A stretch of DNA of 6,501 nucleotides, taken from the NCBI GenBank assembly GCA_009925875.1, contig RFQD01000076.1, positions 1 through 6,501 on the forward strand, given 5' to 3'. The translations under genes were made by a program, and so were the position numbers. Every line of letters starts with the position of its first letter. The stretch's first letter is position 1. This document shows positions 5,471 through 6,501 of this stretch, one piece after another. The stretch comes from Microbacteriaceae bacterium (GTDB lineage: Bacteria > Actinomycetota > Actinomycetes > Actinomycetales > Microbacteriaceae). The notes below the pieces were generated by a model. That model saw nothing but the letters and a program-made list of their open reading frames with translations. It made no database searches and had not been told where the DNA came from.

Positions 5471-6322
5471 TCATCCGGCGAAGGCTGGTGACCTGAGTGC
5501 GACTAGCGCAACGAGTCCGAACGCGACTGCACACGTCAAAAGCACTTGAGCCGTCAACTGTGTTCGTCTCCGCGTGTTGGCGAAAATCAATCCCACAAGG
5601 ATCCCCGTGACGAGACCTCCCACGTGGGCCTGCCACGAAATACTCATTCCGGGCAAGAATCCAATGACCAGGTTGATTCCCAGAAGCACCAGAAGTTGGG
5701 TCGAATCGCCGCCCAGTTTTCTTTGAATCACGAGGAATGCGCCGAGTAACCCGAAGATGGCGCCCGACGCGCCAACGACTCCAGTTTGTGGACTCGCCAA
5801 ATACATGACCGCCACAGAGCCACCAAATCCGGCGATGAGATACAGGGCAAGAAACCGGCCGCGGCCGAGCATCGTTTCGAGAACTTGACCGAAGACAAAC
5901 AGCGTGTACATATTGAGCACGATGTGCAGGAAGAAGCCCGTCGAGTGGAGGAAAACACTCGTGAGTAGACGCCACGGCTCATAGGGTGCCCCGACGCTGT
6001 TATCGCCGAGACTAAAAACGGGCGCGTAGAGAAAGTTCTCCGTGACACCAAGTCCGGGAATCCATTGCAGCAGAAAGACAAGAACCGTGATGCCGATCAG
6101 GGTGTAGGTGACGACCGGGGTGACCGTACCGGGAATGCGCAGACGGATTCTCCGTCGGGAGCGTGACGGAACCCCGGGGTGAACACATTCCGGACAGAGC
6201 ACGCCGACGGCTCCCGGTGTCTGACAATCCGTACAAACAGGTCGCTCGCACCGCTGACAGTGAATGTACGTCTCTCGTCGACTGTGTCGGTAACAGCTCT
6301 CAGGGCTGAGCACGTCACTCAT
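5471..6322 (-). CDS. Rhomboid family intramembrane serine protease with N-terminal zinc finger
   Basis: This 283-residue membrane protein should cleave substrates within or near their transmembrane segments. The N-terminus carries a B-box-like zinc-binding pattern: Cys10, His13, Cys22, Cys25, Cys30, Cys33, Cys43 and Cys46, enough for two zinc ions. The rhomboid core follows with a first helix at about 67-88, the loop motif PWRLLTSVFLHS (Trp117-Arg118), His133 and Asn137 in helix 2, catalytic Ser186 in GASGAIFG and His233 in QAHVGG, and about seven helices in all, so the protease looks intact. I chose ATG at 6322, 16 bases after the cyclophilin stop; the frame extends to a TTG at 6370, but that would overlap the cyclophilin gene, and the zinc finger begins right after the ATG. 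No good ribosome site precedes it (GAGGG is 13 bases away), so coupling to the cyclophilin gene is likely. The substrate is unknown. Confidence 0.93.
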   Translation of the reverse strand: MSDVLSPESCYRHSRRETYIHCQRCERPVCTDCQTPGAVGVLCPECVHPGVPSRSRRRIRLRIPGTVTPVVTYTLIGITVLVFLLQWIPGLGVTENFLYAPVFSLGDNSVGAPYEPWRLLTSVFLHSTGFFLHIVLNMYTLFVFGQVLETMLGRGRFLALYLIAGFGGSVAVMYLASPQTGVVGASGAIFGLLGAFLVIQRKLGGDSTQLLVLLGINLVIGFLPGMSISWQAHVGGLVTGILVGLIFANTRRRTQLTAQVLLTCAVAFGLVALVALRSPAFAG

Positions 6323-6338
6323 GCGCGATTGTGCGCCC

Positions 6339-6501
6339 TCACTCAGCGGGGGTGACAGTGATTGATTCAATCACGACGTCGGTCAGGGGTCGATCTCTGC
6401 CGTCCGTCGGTACTTTGGCAATGAGATCAACCACGTGACGGCTGGACTCGTCGGCGACCTCACCAAAAACCGTGTGCTTGCCAAACAAATACTGCGTGGG
6501 G
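6339..6501 (-). CDS. ppiA: Cyclophilin-type peptidyl-prolyl isomerase, 3' part only
   Basis: The last 53 residues of a cyclophilin read in from the right edge and end at TGA (6339-6341). The motif GKHTVFGEV is the conserved cyclophilin strand, and the end, DVVIESITVTPAE, is the usual final strand. Cyclophilins isomerise X-Pro bonds and assist folding. In the preceding TQYLFGKH segment a Tyr stands where human cyclophilin A has the cyclosporin-binding Trp121, as is common in bacterial enzymes. The active-site Arg and any signal peptide lie outside the window, so location in the cell cannot be judged. A ppiA gene near crgA, pknA and pknB and the origin is standard in Actinobacteria, which supports the symbol. 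The rhomboid gene follows 16 bases downstream on the same strand, probably as one operon. Confidence 0.9.
   Translation of the reverse strand, partial: PTQYLFGKHTVFGEVADESSRHVVDLIAKVPTDGRDRPLTDVVIESITVTPAE

Noticed and set aside
5412..5975. A 187-codon open frame on the - strand overlapping the rhomboid gene in another frame
   Set aside because: It overlaps the catalytic core of an intact rhomboid protease and its translation has no recognisable domain.
6323..6370. TTG at 6370 as the rhomboid start
   Set aside because: It would overlap the cyclophilin coding end by 32 bases; the ATG at 6322 directly precedes the zinc-finger region and leaves a short normal gap.

Overview
This window looks like part of the conserved cell-division and cell-wall cluster that lies near the replication origin in Actinobacteria. 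The mid-50s percent GC by eye, the gene set and the protein sequences point to Micrococcales, most likely a Microbacteriaceae member; that placement is inference from protein style, not a database match. Coding density is very high: the gaps between genes are 42, 29, 4, 87, 70 and 16 bases, so no gene-free stretch exceeds 300 bases. I see no rRNA, tRNA, CRISPR array, insertion sequence or prophage gene.

Layout. On the + strand, the 3' part of a pknA-type Ser/Thr kinase gene (1-1228) is followed by a complete pknB (1271-3145). Both are membrane kinases with PASTA ectodomains that should sense cell-wall precursors or muropeptides. Facing them on the - strand is a tight three-gene unit: a class E sortase (3970-5076), a 51-residue membrane protein (3815-3970, start codon overlapping the sortase stop) and a TrpG/PabA-type glutamine amidotransferase (3175-3810). 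crgA, a small FtsZ-ring and septal-synthesis partner (5164-5400), is divergent from the sortase. It converges on a - strand pair: a rhomboid protease with an N-terminal zinc finger (5471-6322), preceded by the 3' end of a cyclophilin gene (6339 to the window end).

How the genes work together. The kinases control septal and polar peptidoglycan synthesis by phosphorylation, CrgA helps assemble the divisome, and the sortase anchors surface proteins. The rhomboid and cyclophilin are common neighbours with no proven link to division. The amidotransferase belongs to folate or tryptophan synthesis, and its place here is conserved synteny rather than an obvious functional tie.

Points worth a second look. 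The sortase/crgA gap carries two divergent TANACT hexamers, each exactly 6 bases before a GTG start, which suggests two leaderless transcripts. The crgA/rhomboid gap holds a perfect DnaA box and a near-perfect one 11 bases apart. The PknB catalytic loop reads HRDVTSNN instead of HRDxKPxN. The PknA-type kinase carries a PASTA domain plus a beta-sandwich-like C-terminal domain. I do not see a wholly new system; the novelty is in details of a well-known locus.
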